A stretch of 64,000 nucleotides of DNA from an uncultured Armatimonadota bacterium. Lineage in GTDB: Bacteria; Armatimonadota; Fimbriimonadia; Fimbriimonadales; Fimbriimonadaceae. The position numbers and the translations under genes were made by a program. Positions 34,274 through 43,015 of the stretch are shown here, one piece after another. The stretch lies in assembly GCA_903899015.1 (NCBI GenBank), contig CAIUHP010000043.1, positions 1 through 64,000 on the forward strand, read 5' to 3'. Position 1 is the first letter of the stretch. Every line of letters begins with the position of its first letter. The notes below the pieces were generated by a model, which was not told the origin of the DNA, ran no database searches, and worked only from the letters and a program-made list of their open reading frames with translations.

Positions 34274-35293
34274 ATGAATTTGAAGAATTTGGGTTTAACT
34301 CTGCTATTGGTTGGTAGCATCACAGTCTACGGAGCCCATGCCTCTACTCCAACCTATGCGGTGCTTAAGAAAATTCCACTAAAGGGCGAAGGAGGATGGG
34401 ATTACCTCACGATTGATTCTGCGTCCCATCGTCTGTTTATCTCTCGAGGAACTCATGTCCAGGTCATGGACACGGTTTCTGGTTCAATCGTGGGTGATAT
34501 TCAGAACACAATCGGAGTCCATGGAATTGCGTTAAACCACAAGATTGGGCGTGGCTACACGAGTAACGGTCGGGAGAACACCGTTACGGTTTTCAACCTA
34601 AAGACTTTAAAAGAAATAACCAAAATCAAAATCGATGGTCAGAATCCTGACGCCATTCTCTTTGATTCCGCATCCGATCGCATTTTCACTTTTAACGGAA
34701 GAAGCAGCGACGCTACTGCAATCGACACCAAGACGAATAAGGTCGTTGGCACGATCAAGCTACATGGCAAACCTGAATTCCCCCAGGCGGATGGTAAGGG
34801 AACGATCTTTGTCAACATCGAAGACACGAGCGAGATTCAGCAGATTAATTCGCAAAGCTTGACGGTAAGCAAGTCATGGAAGATTGCACCGGCTGAAGGG
34901 CCTTCCGGGATGGCAATGGATCACAAGCACCATTTGATCTTCTCGGTATGCGACGGATTGATGGCCATTTCGGATACCAAAGCTGGCAAGCTGATGCAAA
35001 CGGCAAAAATCGGCGACGGCCCTGACGCGGCAGAATTCGACGCATCGTACGATCTCGCGATGAGTTCAAACGGCGGAAGTGGAACCCTTTCGGTGGTTGC
35101 TCGGAAAGCAAACGGACAGTATGAAACGGTTCAAACGCTGAACACACAAAAGGGAGCTCGAACCATGACCCTGGATACCAAAACGCACAAGATTTATCTC
35201 ATCAGTGCGGAGTTTGGCGCTCCTGCTCCCGGATCTCGCTACCCTTCTGTGAAGCCGAACTCAGCTTTCATTCTCGTTGTGGGCCCGAAGTAA
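34274..35293 (+). CDS. YncE-like exported beta-propeller protein
   Basis: A 339-residue protein. ATG at 34274 gives a proper signal peptide (MNLKNLGLTLLLVGSITVYG, AHA); the frame is open further upstream but that extension is unlikely to be translated. The mature protein is a seven-bladed-type propeller with the YncE pattern of repeats (YLTIDSASHRLFISRGTHVQV, GIALNHKIGRGYTSNGRENT, ILFDSASDRIFTFNGRSSD). Related proteins bind DNA or quinone-type ligands or act as surface scaffolds, and none of these can be assigned. The stop codon sits within a hairpin that probably ends transcription. Confidence 0.82.
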   Translation: MNLKNLGLTLLLVGSITVYGAHASTPTYAVLKKIPLKGEGGWDYLTIDSASHRLFISRGTHVQVMDTVSGSIVGDIQNTIGVHGIALNHKIGRGYTSNGRENTVTVFNLKTLKEITKIKIDGQNPDAILFDSASDRIFTFNGRSSDATAIDTKTNKVVGTIKLHGKPEFPQADGKGTIFVNIEDTSEIQQINSQSLTVSKSWKIAPAEGPSGMAMDHKHHLIFSVCDGLMAISDTKAGKLMQTAKIGDGPDAAEFDASYDLAMSSNGGSGTLSVVARKANGQYETVQTLNTQKGARTMTLDTKTHKIYLISAEFGAPAPGSRYPSVKPNSAFILVVGPK

Positions 35294-35302
35294 TTCGGGT
35301 CC
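35281..35302. terminator. hairpin over the stop codon of the YncE-like gene
   Basis: GGGCCCGAA (35281-35289) pairs with TTCGGGTCC (35294-35302), with one G-T pair, around the loop that contains the TAA stop. It separates convergent genes and has no T-tract. Confidence 0.5.
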
Positions 35303-35313
35303 GTACGGTTCAG

Positions 35314-36717
35314 TTATTTAACGTGGGCTTTCATCCAGGGCTCGACAGCATCACCCCACACGTGATAGCCCTTTTCTGTTGGATGAAGGAAGTCACCCAT
35401 CATGCTTCGGCTGATGGTTCCGTCCGGCTCCAAGAATTTCGCTCCGAAATCAAGGAAAGTGACATTGCGTTGATGCCCAATGGGTTCAAGAAGTTTGTTG
35501 ACCTTGATCGCCATTAACCTGCCGGCGTCATCCGGTTTTTCACCTCTTGGAAAGATCGCTATGAGAAGGATCTTCGCCTTGGGCTTCTTCTGTCGAATCT
35601 TATCAACGATTGCTTGAACCCCATCTCGAATTTGTTCGGGCGTATTGATGAAGAAGTTGTTAGTACCGATCATAAGCGACACTGCTTCTAGCGGCATGTC
35701 ATCGATCTCACCTTGCTCAAGCCGCCATAAAACATTCTCCGTGCGATCCCAACCAAAGCCAAGATCCACTGCGTCTCGATTTGCGTAATACGCTTGCCAA
35801 ACAGGAGTCGGTTCGGTAAGTCCACGGTCAACCGGTGGTCCGCCAAAGAAATGATTGATGGAATCTCCGATGAAAGCCAAACGGCATTTATGTTCTCTGC
35901 CGTATTTCTTGGTGAGTTCAAACCGAGTCTGCCAATCGTAATTTCGATAATCTCGATTCTGAGTCACGGGTACAACCGCAGAATTCGTGGGATCTAAGGT
36001 TGTTTTAGGGTGCCTGCGCATCAATTTCGCGAGCGTTGGCTCCATCGCCATGGCCCACTTGCGATAGCCGAAAGCGAATGGATGCAATAGATCTGGCATG
36101 ATCTCGGTAGAAATTTCACCTTTGGCATCAAGAAACGCATATCCGATGTCCAGGTAATTCACCTTGTGCGTCGGTGACCAACTTGCAAGTTGCTTATTGA
36201 TTTCAGCAATCGACTTTCGAGACGCTGAATCCGGCTTATCGCGTGGGAAGATGCCGAGCAAGAGGACCTTAGTTGTCGGCGACAAGGTTTGGACTTTTTC
36301 ACAGACTGCCTCAACTCCCGCAGCAATCTCATCCGGCGTGTTCGAATTCACGTTGTTCGTACCGATCATCACGACGGCGACTTTCGGCTTACACTTACCC
36401 ATCTCGCCATTGTCCAACCGCCACAAAACATGCTGCGTCCGATCACCACTTATCCCGAGGTTGAGCGGCTTGTCTTCGCCGAAATAAAGGTCCCACGTGT
36501 CCTTTCCTCGGTTGTGGAAGTTGTCACCCGTATCCGGTTCACCTGCAAACGCATGGGTAATGGAGTCGCCAACAAAGACCAGTTTGGCCTCTCCTTTCTG
36601 TGCAACCTCCACCATTGCTCGGTGGCGATTCATCCACCATTCGTTATTTACAGGAGTAGGAACAACCGCCGAATTCTGAAAAGCCGTCAGAGCAAGCCCT
36701 AAGATCAAAGATGACAC
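35314..36717 (-). CDS. tandem double SGNH/GDSL esterase
   Basis: A 467-residue exported protein made of two complete SGNH hydrolase domains in one chain. Domain 1 (about residues 25-235) has GDSITH (Ser52), NLGISGDRTQHVLWRLDNGE, MIGTNNVNSNTP and DLLHPF. Domain 2 (about 250-467) has GDSINH, DLGFGWDRTENVLWRLEQGE, MIGTNNFFINTP and DFLHPT. All four blocks (Ser, Gly, Asn, Asp-x-x-His) are kept in both, so both sites should be active. They resemble PAF-acetylhydrolase-type esterases, which often deacetylate carbohydrates. The signal is short (MSSLILGLALTAFQNSA). GTG at 36717 is 5 bases after a perfect TATAAT, supporting a leaderless start. Confidence 0.88.
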   Translation of the reverse strand: MSSLILGLALTAFQNSAVVPTPVNNEWWMNRHRAMVEVAQKGEAKLVFVGDSITHAFAGEPDTGDNFHNRGKDTWDLYFGEDKPLNLGISGDRTQHVLWRLDNGEMGKCKPKVAVVMIGTNNVNSNTPDEIAAGVEAVCEKVQTLSPTTKVLLLGIFPRDKPDSASRKSIAEINKQLASWSPTHKVNYLDIGYAFLDAKGEISTEIMPDLLHPFAFGYRKWAMAMEPTLAKLMRRHPKTTLDPTNSAVVPVTQNRDYRNYDWQTRFELTKKYGREHKCRLAFIGDSINHFFGGPPVDRGLTEPTPVWQAYYANRDAVDLGFGWDRTENVLWRLEQGEIDDMPLEAVSLMIGTNNFFINTPEQIRDGVQAIVDKIRQKKPKAKILLIAIFPRGEKPDDAGRLMAIKVNKLLEPIGHQRNVTFLDFGAKFLEPDGTISRSMMGDFLHPTEKGYHVWGDAVEPWMKAHVK

Positions 36718-36722
36718 GGCTC

Positions 36723-36728
36723 ATTATA
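36723..36728 (-). promoter_or_regulatory. -10 box (TATAAT) 5 bases before GTG start
   Basis: Perfect TATAAT on the minus strand with five bases (GAGCC) before the GTG at 36717. The expected transcription start falls within or at the start codon, implying a leaderless mRNA. Confidence 0.55.
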
Positions 36729-36803
36729 GGCTTGACGTCTTGAGGGAGTAAGTCACCTTGGCTCAGAAATCGCCCATGTGGCGTCTTATTGACTCCCGCC
36801 TTC

Positions 36804-36840
36804 ATCTATACTTTTTCGTCATGTATAGATACTTTTCGTC
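36804..36840 (+). promoter_or_regulatory. overlapping inverted and direct repeats upstream of pseudopilin gene
   Basis: ATCTATAC (36804-36811) and GTATAGAT (36823-36830) form a perfect inverted repeat. In addition ATACTTTTTCGTC (from 36808) recurs as ATACTTTTCGTC (from 36829), a 21-bp period equal to two helical turns. It lies 64 bases before the ATG at 36904 and is a candidate operator. GTATAGAT also occurs at 9046-9053 upstream of the first pseudopilin gene. Confidence 0.4.
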
Positions 36841-36903
36841 GAATATGACAAATAATTTTGAGTCATCAAAAACTAATATTTGAGGTGGTTCAGGACTTCT
36901 ACA

Positions 36904-37722
36904 ATGCACCTCAAGAATGCTTTCACTCTTATCGAACTTCTCGTCGTCATCGCCATCATCGCCATCTTGGCGGCGATTCTCTTTCCGGTCTTTAGCCAGG
37001 CTAAAGCGGCTGCCAAAAGCGCAGCCTGCTTGAGCAACACGAAGCAAATTGGAATCGCCGTTCAAATGTATCTGGCTGACAACGACGACCGAATGTTCTT
37101 CCGGTCGTCGACCCGACTCGGTAGCTCACGGTCCGGAATTATCGTGCCCACCAGCGACCCAAACGCCAATTTGATGAAATGGTGGAACCAACTGATACCC
37201 TATGTTCAGAGCTCCGATGTCTTCCACTGCCCAGCGGACCGAATGCCCAGCGGCACAACCGACACGATGCTCCAGGTTGACCGTCGAGGGACTAAGACGA
37301 TTCCTCTTTCTTATGTGGCCAATTACTCAGCCGAAGACCTGACTTCTTCCGACGTGGATCGAGTCTCAGATGTGATCCTCATCGGAGAAAAATGGAATAA
37401 GGCTTCCGGGGACTCTAATTCGGGAGAAACTTGGCTGGAATTCACAGATGGTGATGGAAAAGAAGATCCCTCTAATCCCGGTCACATGCTCAAGTTCGCG
37501 GATCGGCACCAAAATGCCATGAACGCAACCTATTTTGACGGTCACTCTCATCGCGTTAAGCCCACTCAGATCTGGGCAAGCACATGGCTCTCAGGTTGCG
37601 TATTAGCTCATCGATTCCCGATTGCAAACGATTGCGACCTATCCTTTGCGGGATGCACCAAGACGACTGCGGATAACCTCTGCAACAAGTGGGCCAACCT
37701 GGTTCCTTATCCTGACAATTAA
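36904..37722 (+). CDS. pseudopilin-like exported protein (third copy)
   Basis: A 272-residue protein with the leader [19 protein letters not shown], then [20 protein letters not shown] and [20 protein letters not shown]. The C-terminal half has [21 protein letters not shown], the H-x-DG element of the DUF1559-like family. ATG at 36904 is chosen over an in-frame start 24 bases upstream because AGGA precedes it at the right distance and it gives a normal prepilin leader. Three Cys near the C-terminus ([16 protein letters not shown]) may form disulfides. Paired direct repeats upstream suggest specific control. A strong hairpin follows. Confidence 0.85.
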   Translation: MHLKNAFTLIELLVVIAIIAILAAILFPVFSQAKAAAKSAACLSNTKQIGIAVQMYLADNDDRMFFRSSTRLGSSRSGIIVPTSDPNANLMKWWNQLIPYVQSSDVFHCPADRMPSGTTDTMLQVDRRGTKTIPLSYVANYSAEDLTSSDVDRVSDVILIGEKWNKASGDSNSGETWLEFTDGDGKEDPSNPGHMLKFADRHQNAMNATYFDGHSHRVKPTQIWASTWLSGCVLAHRFPIANDCDLSFAGCTKTTADNLCNKWANLVPYPDN

Positions 37723-37737
37723 GAATCCAGGACGCTT

Positions 37738-37763
37738 GTCAGCACCGATCATTCGGTGCTGAC
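37738..37763 (+). terminator. perfect 11-bp hairpin after pseudopilin gene
   Basis: GTCAGCACCGA and TCGGTGCTGAC pair perfectly around the tetraloop TCAT, 15 bases after the stop. There is no T-tract, but the stem is the longest perfect GC-rich one in the window. Confidence 0.6.
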
Positions 37764-37836
37764 GCCCGAGCACCGTGAAACTTTGTCCCGTTCTAATCTT
37801 ACGATCAGCGTTTGACTCCGCTATCCTAGATGAGGC

Positions 37837-40800
37837 ATGGCGAAGCTATTGGTCTCAAAAAGAAATGCGAAGCGAACAGTCCTTTTCGGAACCTGTTTCT
37901 CGCTCTTAATCGGAAGCATCTTTGCGGCTCCGAAAACCTCCGATCATGGCTCCGCAAAGGTCGATTTTAATCGAGATGTTCGACCGGTTCTTGACAAATG
38001 CCTTTCATGCCACGGCCACGATCCCAAAGCGATCCAAGCGGGACTAAGGCTCGACAACCGAGATGGCGCCACAAAACTCCTGTCTGACAAAGTCCGTGCC
38101 GTGGTCCCAGGGCATCCTGAGCAAAGCGAGATGATCGCTCGGATCAACGCGAAAAATCCGATGATGCTGATGCCTCCACCAAGTAGTAACCGCATTTTGT
38201 CGGCTGATGAGAAGGAAATACTCAGAGTTTGGATCGAGCAAGGTGCCCCATACAAGCAGCATTGGGCTTTCACTCAACCGGTGCGATCAACTCCTCCGCA
38301 AGTCTTACAGAAAAGCTGGGTCAAGAATCCGATCGATTCATTTATTCTAGCGAAGCTCGAGTCGTCCCGTCTGAAACCATCCAAGGAAGCAGATCGCCCC
38401 ACCCTGCTCCGCCGGGTAAGCCTCGACCTAACGGGATTACCTCCAAGCCCTTCTGAACTTAAGGCTTTTGTTTCAGACAAAGCTCCAAATGCTTATGAGA
38501 AAGTCGTTGATCGATTGCTGCGCTCACCCCGATACGGTGAACGGATGGCGATGGATTGGATGGACCAGTCTCGCTATGCGGACAGTAATGGCTATCAGAA
38601 CGACTACGAGAGATACCAGTACCGCTGGCGTGATTGGGTGATCAACGCATTCAACACCAACATGCCTTACGATGAATTCAGCGTCGAGCAACTTGCAGGT
38701 GACCTCCTTCCCAAGCCGACACGAGATCAGATTATTGCGACCGGCTTTTGTCGTAACAACCGGCTGAACACGGAAGGAGGAGCGATTCCGGAAGAGTATC
38801 ACGTGGAATACGTCATCGATCGAGTCACGACCATGTCGTCTGTTTGGCTCGGACTCACCACCGGTTGCGCCCGATGCCACGATCACAAATACGATCCGAT
38901 CAGCCAGAGAGAGTTTTACAGCCTCTGCTCCTACTTCAATAACGTTCCTGAAACGCTCATTGGTGAGGAGCGCCCCAAGAACTACCCACCATTGATCGAA
39001 GCTCCGTACCCCGAGCAATCAGCCGAGTTGAACCGACTCACAAAAGAAATCGGGGGCCTTCGAGCCAAGTTGAAGGGCTCAGTTGGGAGCCATCTTGACG
39101 AAGCACAGTCAGCGACGATTGCAAGAATCCCCTCTATTGAGCCGGGACGAATCGCGGAATATCACCTCGCAACTCAATTAGCGGCTGATGGGAAAGACCT
39201 TCCCCGCCTGACGTTGGTGGGAGACACTAAATTCTCGCTCGGAAGAGTCACCGGCTCAGTTCGGACCGATGAAAAGAGTTTCGTAAATCTTGGACCAGTC
39301 GGAGATTTCGAATGGAACCAATCTTTTTCCTATGGGGCTTGGATCCGACGTGAGAGTGATGGAGGTTCGCCACTTGCTCGAATGGACGAAGGAAGCGACT
39401 ATCGGGGCTGGGACTTGCACTTGGTAGATGGCAAACTTGCCGTTCACTTAATTCATCAATGGCCTCAAAACGCGATCAAGGTCATAGCGAAGGACCCGAT
39501 ACCAAAAGGGGAATGGGTCCACGCATTCGCAACTTACGATGGCTCCGCCAAGGCATCCGGAGTGCATCTCTACGTGAACGGATTATCCGTTCCCTTCAAC
39601 ATCGAAGTTGATCACCTGACGGACACCATCCGAACCAATATCGACACGCATGTTGGACGCCGAAGCGGATCGGTCGCGGCCTTTACGGGAGAAATAGATA
39701 CTCCCGTTTTGTATGGTCGGACGTTATCCCCGGCCGAAGTCCAGCAACTCGCGTCTGTATCCGCTTCAACGGTTCTTCTTTCCATTCCCATCGAAAAGCG
39801 CACGCCGGAGCAGCGGGAAGAAATCACGCGAGAGTGGCTCCGTTCACACGACGCAACGTTCAAGGCAACTTTAATGAAAGTTACCGAGATGGAACGCTCA
39901 AAGGCAAAAATACAGTCCGAGATTCCTACCGTAATGGTTATGAAGGAACTGCCGAAGCCTAGAGAAGCCTTTGTGCTTCTTCGAGGAATCTATGACCATC
40001 ACGGAGATCCCGTTCTAGCTCAGACTCCCGCATTTCTACCGCCGCTACCGGCTGGAGTCAAAAATAATCGACTTGCCTTGGCCAAGTGGATCGTTTCTCC
40101 CCAAAATCCGCTCACCCCGCGAGTGACGGTGAATCGCATGTGGGAGCGACTTTTTGGCACGGGCCTGGTCGAGACCAGTGAAGATTTCGGAACGCGATCT
40201 TCCTTCCCCACCCATCCTGAACTACTCGACTGGCTGGCAACCGAGTTGATTGTTAAGAAGTGGGACCTTAAGTCGATGTGGAAGGAGATTGTGATGAGCG
40301 CAACCTACCGTCAGTCATCAGACATCACCCCCCAACTCCTAGCGCTCGACCCGGCCAATAAACTACTCGCTCGGGGACCTCGATTCCGATTGCCTGCAGA
40401 AGTTATTCGCGACCAAGCGATGTGTGCAGGGGGCTTTCTGGCAGAGAAGATTGGCGGTCCAAGTGTTCGCCCTTATCAGCCAAAAGGAATCTGGGACGAG
40501 ACAGCGGGATTGAATGGAAACTTAAGAAATTACAAGAACGATTCTGGTAGCAATCTGCATCGTCGAAGTCTCTACACGATCTGGAAGCGAACCGCTCCGC
40601 CACCCAACATGGTGCTCTTTGACGTGCCATCCCGAGAGATTTGCAGTGTTCGGCGTCCTCGAACCGACACTCCTCTCCAAGCTCTCACTTTGATGAACGA
40701 TGTGACGTATGTTGAGGCGGCTCGAGGTTTGGCTCAGCGGATTCTTAAGGAAGGAGGCGCAAGCCCCAAGACAAGAATCCAACTTGCGTTTCAACTCGTA

Positions 40801-41013
40801 CTTTCACGAAATCCTACAAGTGCCGAGAACGCAATTTTCGAAAGAGCCATTTTGCGGGAGACCAAGCGATTCCGAGCCAATCCAGATTCGGCGAAGGCAC
40901 TTTTGAAACAGGGGGATTTGCCATTAGCAAACATGGACCCCGTAGAACTCGCCGCATACACTCTTGCCGCAAGCACACTCTTAAACATGGACGAAGCCGT
41001 CACTAGGAAATAA
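37837..41013 (+). CDS. PSCyt1/DUF1549/LamG/DUF1553 cytochrome-type protein
   Basis: A 1058-residue exported protein. After the signal (VLFGTCFSLLIGSIFAA) a planctomycete-type cytochrome domain carries one haem-c site CLSCH (Cys55, Cys58, His59) with VDFNRDVRPVLDKC. DUF1549 (PSCyt2) follows at about 155-370 (SWVKNPIDSFILAKLE, RRVSLDLTGLPPSP, YGERMAMDWMDQSRYADSNG, CARCHDHKYDPISQREFYSL, which holds a second CxxCH). A LamG-like beta-sandwich is inserted near 440-650, and DUF1553 (PSD1) fills about 735-1000 (NRLALAKWIVSPQNPLTPRV, NRMWERLFGTGLVETSEDFG). This architecture is abundant in Planctomycetes and Verrucomicrobia, where it is linked to glycan degradation. Only 6 bases separate it from its DUF1501 partner. 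Confidence 0.93.
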   Translation: MAKLLVSKRNAKRTVLFGTCFSLLIGSIFAAPKTSDHGSAKVDFNRDVRPVLDKCLSCHGHDPKAIQAGLRLDNRDGATKLLSDKVRAVVPGHPEQSEMIARINAKNPMMLMPPPSSNRILSADEKEILRVWIEQGAPYKQHWAFTQPVRSTPPQVLQKSWVKNPIDSFILAKLESSRLKPSKEADRPTLLRRVSLDLTGLPPSPSELKAFVSDKAPNAYEKVVDRLLRSPRYGERMAMDWMDQSRYADSNGYQNDYERYQYRWRDWVINAFNTNMPYDEFSVEQLAGDLLPKPTRDQIIATGFCRNNRLNTEGGAIPEEYHVEYVIDRVTTMSSVWLGLTTGCARCHDHKYDPISQREFYSLCSYFNNVPETLIGEERPKNYPPLIEAPYPEQSAELNRLTKEIGGLRAKLKGSVGSHLDEAQSATIARIPSIEPGRIAEYHLATQLAADGKDLPRLTLVGDTKFSLGRVTGSVRTDEKSFVNLGPVGDFEWNQSFSYGAWIRRESDGGSPLARMDEGSDYRGWDLHLVDGKLAVHLIHQWPQNAIKVIAKDPIPKGEWVHAFATYDGSAKASGVHLYVNGLSVPFNIEVDHLTDTIRTNIDTHVGRRSGSVAAFTGEIDTPVLYGRTLSPAEVQQLASVSASTVLLSIPIEKRTPEQREEITREWLRSHDATFKATLMKVTEMERSKAKIQSEIPTVMVMKELPKPREAFVLLRGIYDHHGDPVLAQTPAFLPPLPAGVKNNRLALAKWIVSPQNPLTPRVTVNRMWERLFGTGLVETSEDFGTRSSFPTHPELLDWLATELIVKKWDLKSMWKEIVMSATYRQSSDITPQLLALDPANKLLARGPRFRLPAEVIRDQAMCAGGFLAEKIGGPSVRPYQPKGIWDETAGLNGNLRNYKNDSGSNLHRRSLYTIWKRTAPPPNMVLFDVPSREICSVRRPRTDTPLQALTLMNDVTYVEAARGLAQRILKEGGASPKTRIQLAFQLVLSRNPTSAENAIFERAILRETKRFRANPDSAKALLKQGDLPLANMDPVELAAYTLAASTLLNMDEAVTRK

Positions 41014-41019
41014 GAAACC

Positions 41020-42483
41020 ATGGATCAAATTCAAGCTCTTCAAGATCGAATCAATCGCCGTGTGTTTCTTAAGCGGGGTAGCGGGCTTGGCTTAGCAGCC
41101 CTCTTCTCGATGCTCGGAGTCGAAAACGTACTCGGTGACACTGGTTCCAGCCTCAACAAGGGGTTCGGCGGACTGCCAGGAATACAGACTTTGCCGGTTA
41201 AGACGAAGCGAGTGATCTACCTTTTCCAAAGTGGTGGACCTTCTCAAATGGAGCTTTTTGATCCCAAACCGGAACTCGAGAAACATCGTGCCGAAGACCT
41301 ACCTGCGTCAGTTCGTAATGGGCAACGCCTAACGGGCATGACGTCGGGACAAGCGAAATTTCCGGTTGCTCCTAATATTTTTAAGTACGCCCAGCATGGC
41401 CAAGCCGGAATTTGGCTGAGTGAATTGCTTCCGCATCTAGGAGAAGTTGCCGATGAATGTTGCTTCATCCACTCCATGTTTACCGATGCGATCAACCACG
41501 ACCCAGCGGTAACGTTCTTTCAAACCGGATCGCAAATTGCGGGGCGACCAAGCATCGGGTCTTGGTTGTCGTATGGATTAGGAACTCAAAATCGAGATTT
41601 GCCCGCTTATACGGTATTAACTTCCGTTGGCCAAGGAAGATCCGATCAACCTCTTTACGATCGGCTTTGGGGTTCTGGATTCGTGCCAACTCAACACCAA
41701 GGCGTGAAACTTCGAAACGCGGGCGATCCGGTGGTATATCTCTCGGACCCTGAAGGGGTCAATCGGGGAACGCGACGGGACATGCTAAGTGACCTCGCTG
41801 AGTTGAATAAGATTGAGTACGCAACCGCTCACGACCCTGAGATCAACACCCGAATTTCCCAATATGAGTTGGCATTCCGAATGCAGACTTCTGTTCCCGA
41901 GCTTACGGATATTTCTAAAGAACCGTCGAGTGTTTTAGAAATGTATGGTCCAGATGTGAAGCGACCAGGAACTTACGCATACAACTGCCTCTTAGCCCGA
42001 CGATTGTCGGAGCGCGGGGTGCGATTTGTTCAACTGTTCCACATGGGATGGGACCAACATGGTGCCCTCCCCAGAGACATTAAGAGTCAATGCCAAGACA
42101 CTGACCGAGCGAGTGCGGCGCTCGTCAAAGATCTCAAGCAACGCGGACTGCTCGATGAAACTCTGGTTGTCTGGGGTGGTGAATTCGGCAGAACGGTCTA
42201 CTCTCAAGGCGACCTAACGATGACGAATTACGGCCGAGATCACCATCCGCGATGTTTCACAATCTGGATGGCGGGAGGCGGTATCAAACCTGGCCTGTCC
42301 TACGGACGGACCGATGATTATTCATACAATATCACGGAGAACCCGGTCAGCGTCCACGATTTGCATGCCACGATGCTCTATTTGATGGGCATTGATCACA
42401 CTCGACTGACCTATCGATATCAAGGTCGTGACTTCCGACTCACCGACGTCTTTGGTGAAGTCGTCAAGGGGATATTGGCCTAA
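41020..42483 (+). CDS. DUF1501 family exported protein
   Basis: A 487-residue protein with a Tat-like N-terminus (NRRVFLKRGSGLGLAALFSM). DUF1501 proteins belong to the alkaline phosphatase/sulfatase-like superfamily. Here YLFQSGGPSQMELFDPKPEL, HSMFTDAINHDPAVTFFQTG, QLFHMGWDQHGALPRDIK and WGGEFGRTVYSQGD, then GRDHHPRCFTIWMAGGGIKPG supply the Asp/His metal-site residues. The enzymatic reaction is not known. It almost always follows a PSCyt1-PSD1 gene, as here with a 6-base gap, so the two products probably work as a secreted pair. The length is typical. Confidence 0.92.
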   Translation: MDQIQALQDRINRRVFLKRGSGLGLAALFSMLGVENVLGDTGSSLNKGFGGLPGIQTLPVKTKRVIYLFQSGGPSQMELFDPKPELEKHRAEDLPASVRNGQRLTGMTSGQAKFPVAPNIFKYAQHGQAGIWLSELLPHLGEVADECCFIHSMFTDAINHDPAVTFFQTGSQIAGRPSIGSWLSYGLGTQNRDLPAYTVLTSVGQGRSDQPLYDRLWGSGFVPTQHQGVKLRNAGDPVVYLSDPEGVNRGTRRDMLSDLAELNKIEYATAHDPEINTRISQYELAFRMQTSVPELTDISKEPSSVLEMYGPDVKRPGTYAYNCLLARRLSERGVRFVQLFHMGWDQHGALPRDIKSQCQDTDRASAALVKDLKQRGLLDETLVVWGGEFGRTVYSQGDLTMTNYGRDHHPRCFTIWMAGGGIKPGLSYGRTDDYSYNITENPVSVHDLHATMLYLMGIDHTRLTYRYQGRDFRLTDVFGEVVKGILA

Positions 42484-42507
42484 ACCATCACAGTAACTCG
42501 CGAGGCA

Positions 42508-42990
42508 CTACGGTTCTTGCTCCATTTGAGACCAAGCTTCCTGTAAGAGCTTCTTTCTCTCGGAATTGTAGGCAGTAGGGTTCGTCACATAGATCTCGTA
42601 TTGCTCTTGTGCCCAGACTTCGATACGATTGCCGCATCCGATGAGCAGAACGGTATCTCCGATCGAGGCTTGATCTCGGTAGGTGCGCCGCAGCAGAAAC
42701 CGACCCGCAGAATCTAGATTTCCAATATCTGAAGAGCCGACGATCAAGCGGTCAACAGTCTGTCGGCCGATTCCCTGTGGGGCTCGATCAGAAAGATAAG
42801 CGAGCAACTCATTCCAAACCTCCGCTGGTTTCAATTCGATGCAACCGATTGAGCCGATGGAAATTACGAAGTCCTTCCCCAGCCGATCTCTGAACGGTAC
42901 GGGCATGCGTAACCGCCCCTTAGCGTCGACGGAGGCTTGGTGGCTTCCCAGAAAACGAGGTCGGTTAGAACTGGAGTCGAAGTTATTCAC
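42508..42990 (-). CDS. mraZ: MraZ transcriptional regulator (orphan)
   Basis: A 160-residue protein with two SpoVT/AbrB-like MraZ domains, each with its DxxGR motif: SVDAKGRLRMPVPFRDRLG at the front and NLDSAGRFLLRRTYRDQA in the second half, and an EVWAQEQYEIY segment. MraZ forms a ring and represses the division/cell-wall (dcw) cluster from upstream repeats. Here it is not followed by rsmH; downstream lies the convergent DUF1501 gene, and upstream by 25 bp is the Nramp-like gene on the same strand. The GTG start at 42990 has an AGGAAG ribosome-binding site. It may act in trans, or the rest of the cluster moved away. Confidence 0.92.
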   Translation of the reverse strand: MNNFDSSSNRPRFLGSHQASVDAKGRLRMPVPFRDRLGKDFVISIGSIGCIELKPAEVWNELLAYLSDRAPQGIGRQTVDRLIVGSSDIGNLDSAGRFLLRRTYRDQASIGDTVLLIGCGNRIEVWAQEQYEIYVTNPTAYNSERKKLLQEAWSQMEQEP

Positions 42991-43015
42991 GTTTTAGACG
43001 TCTTCCTGCAAATTC

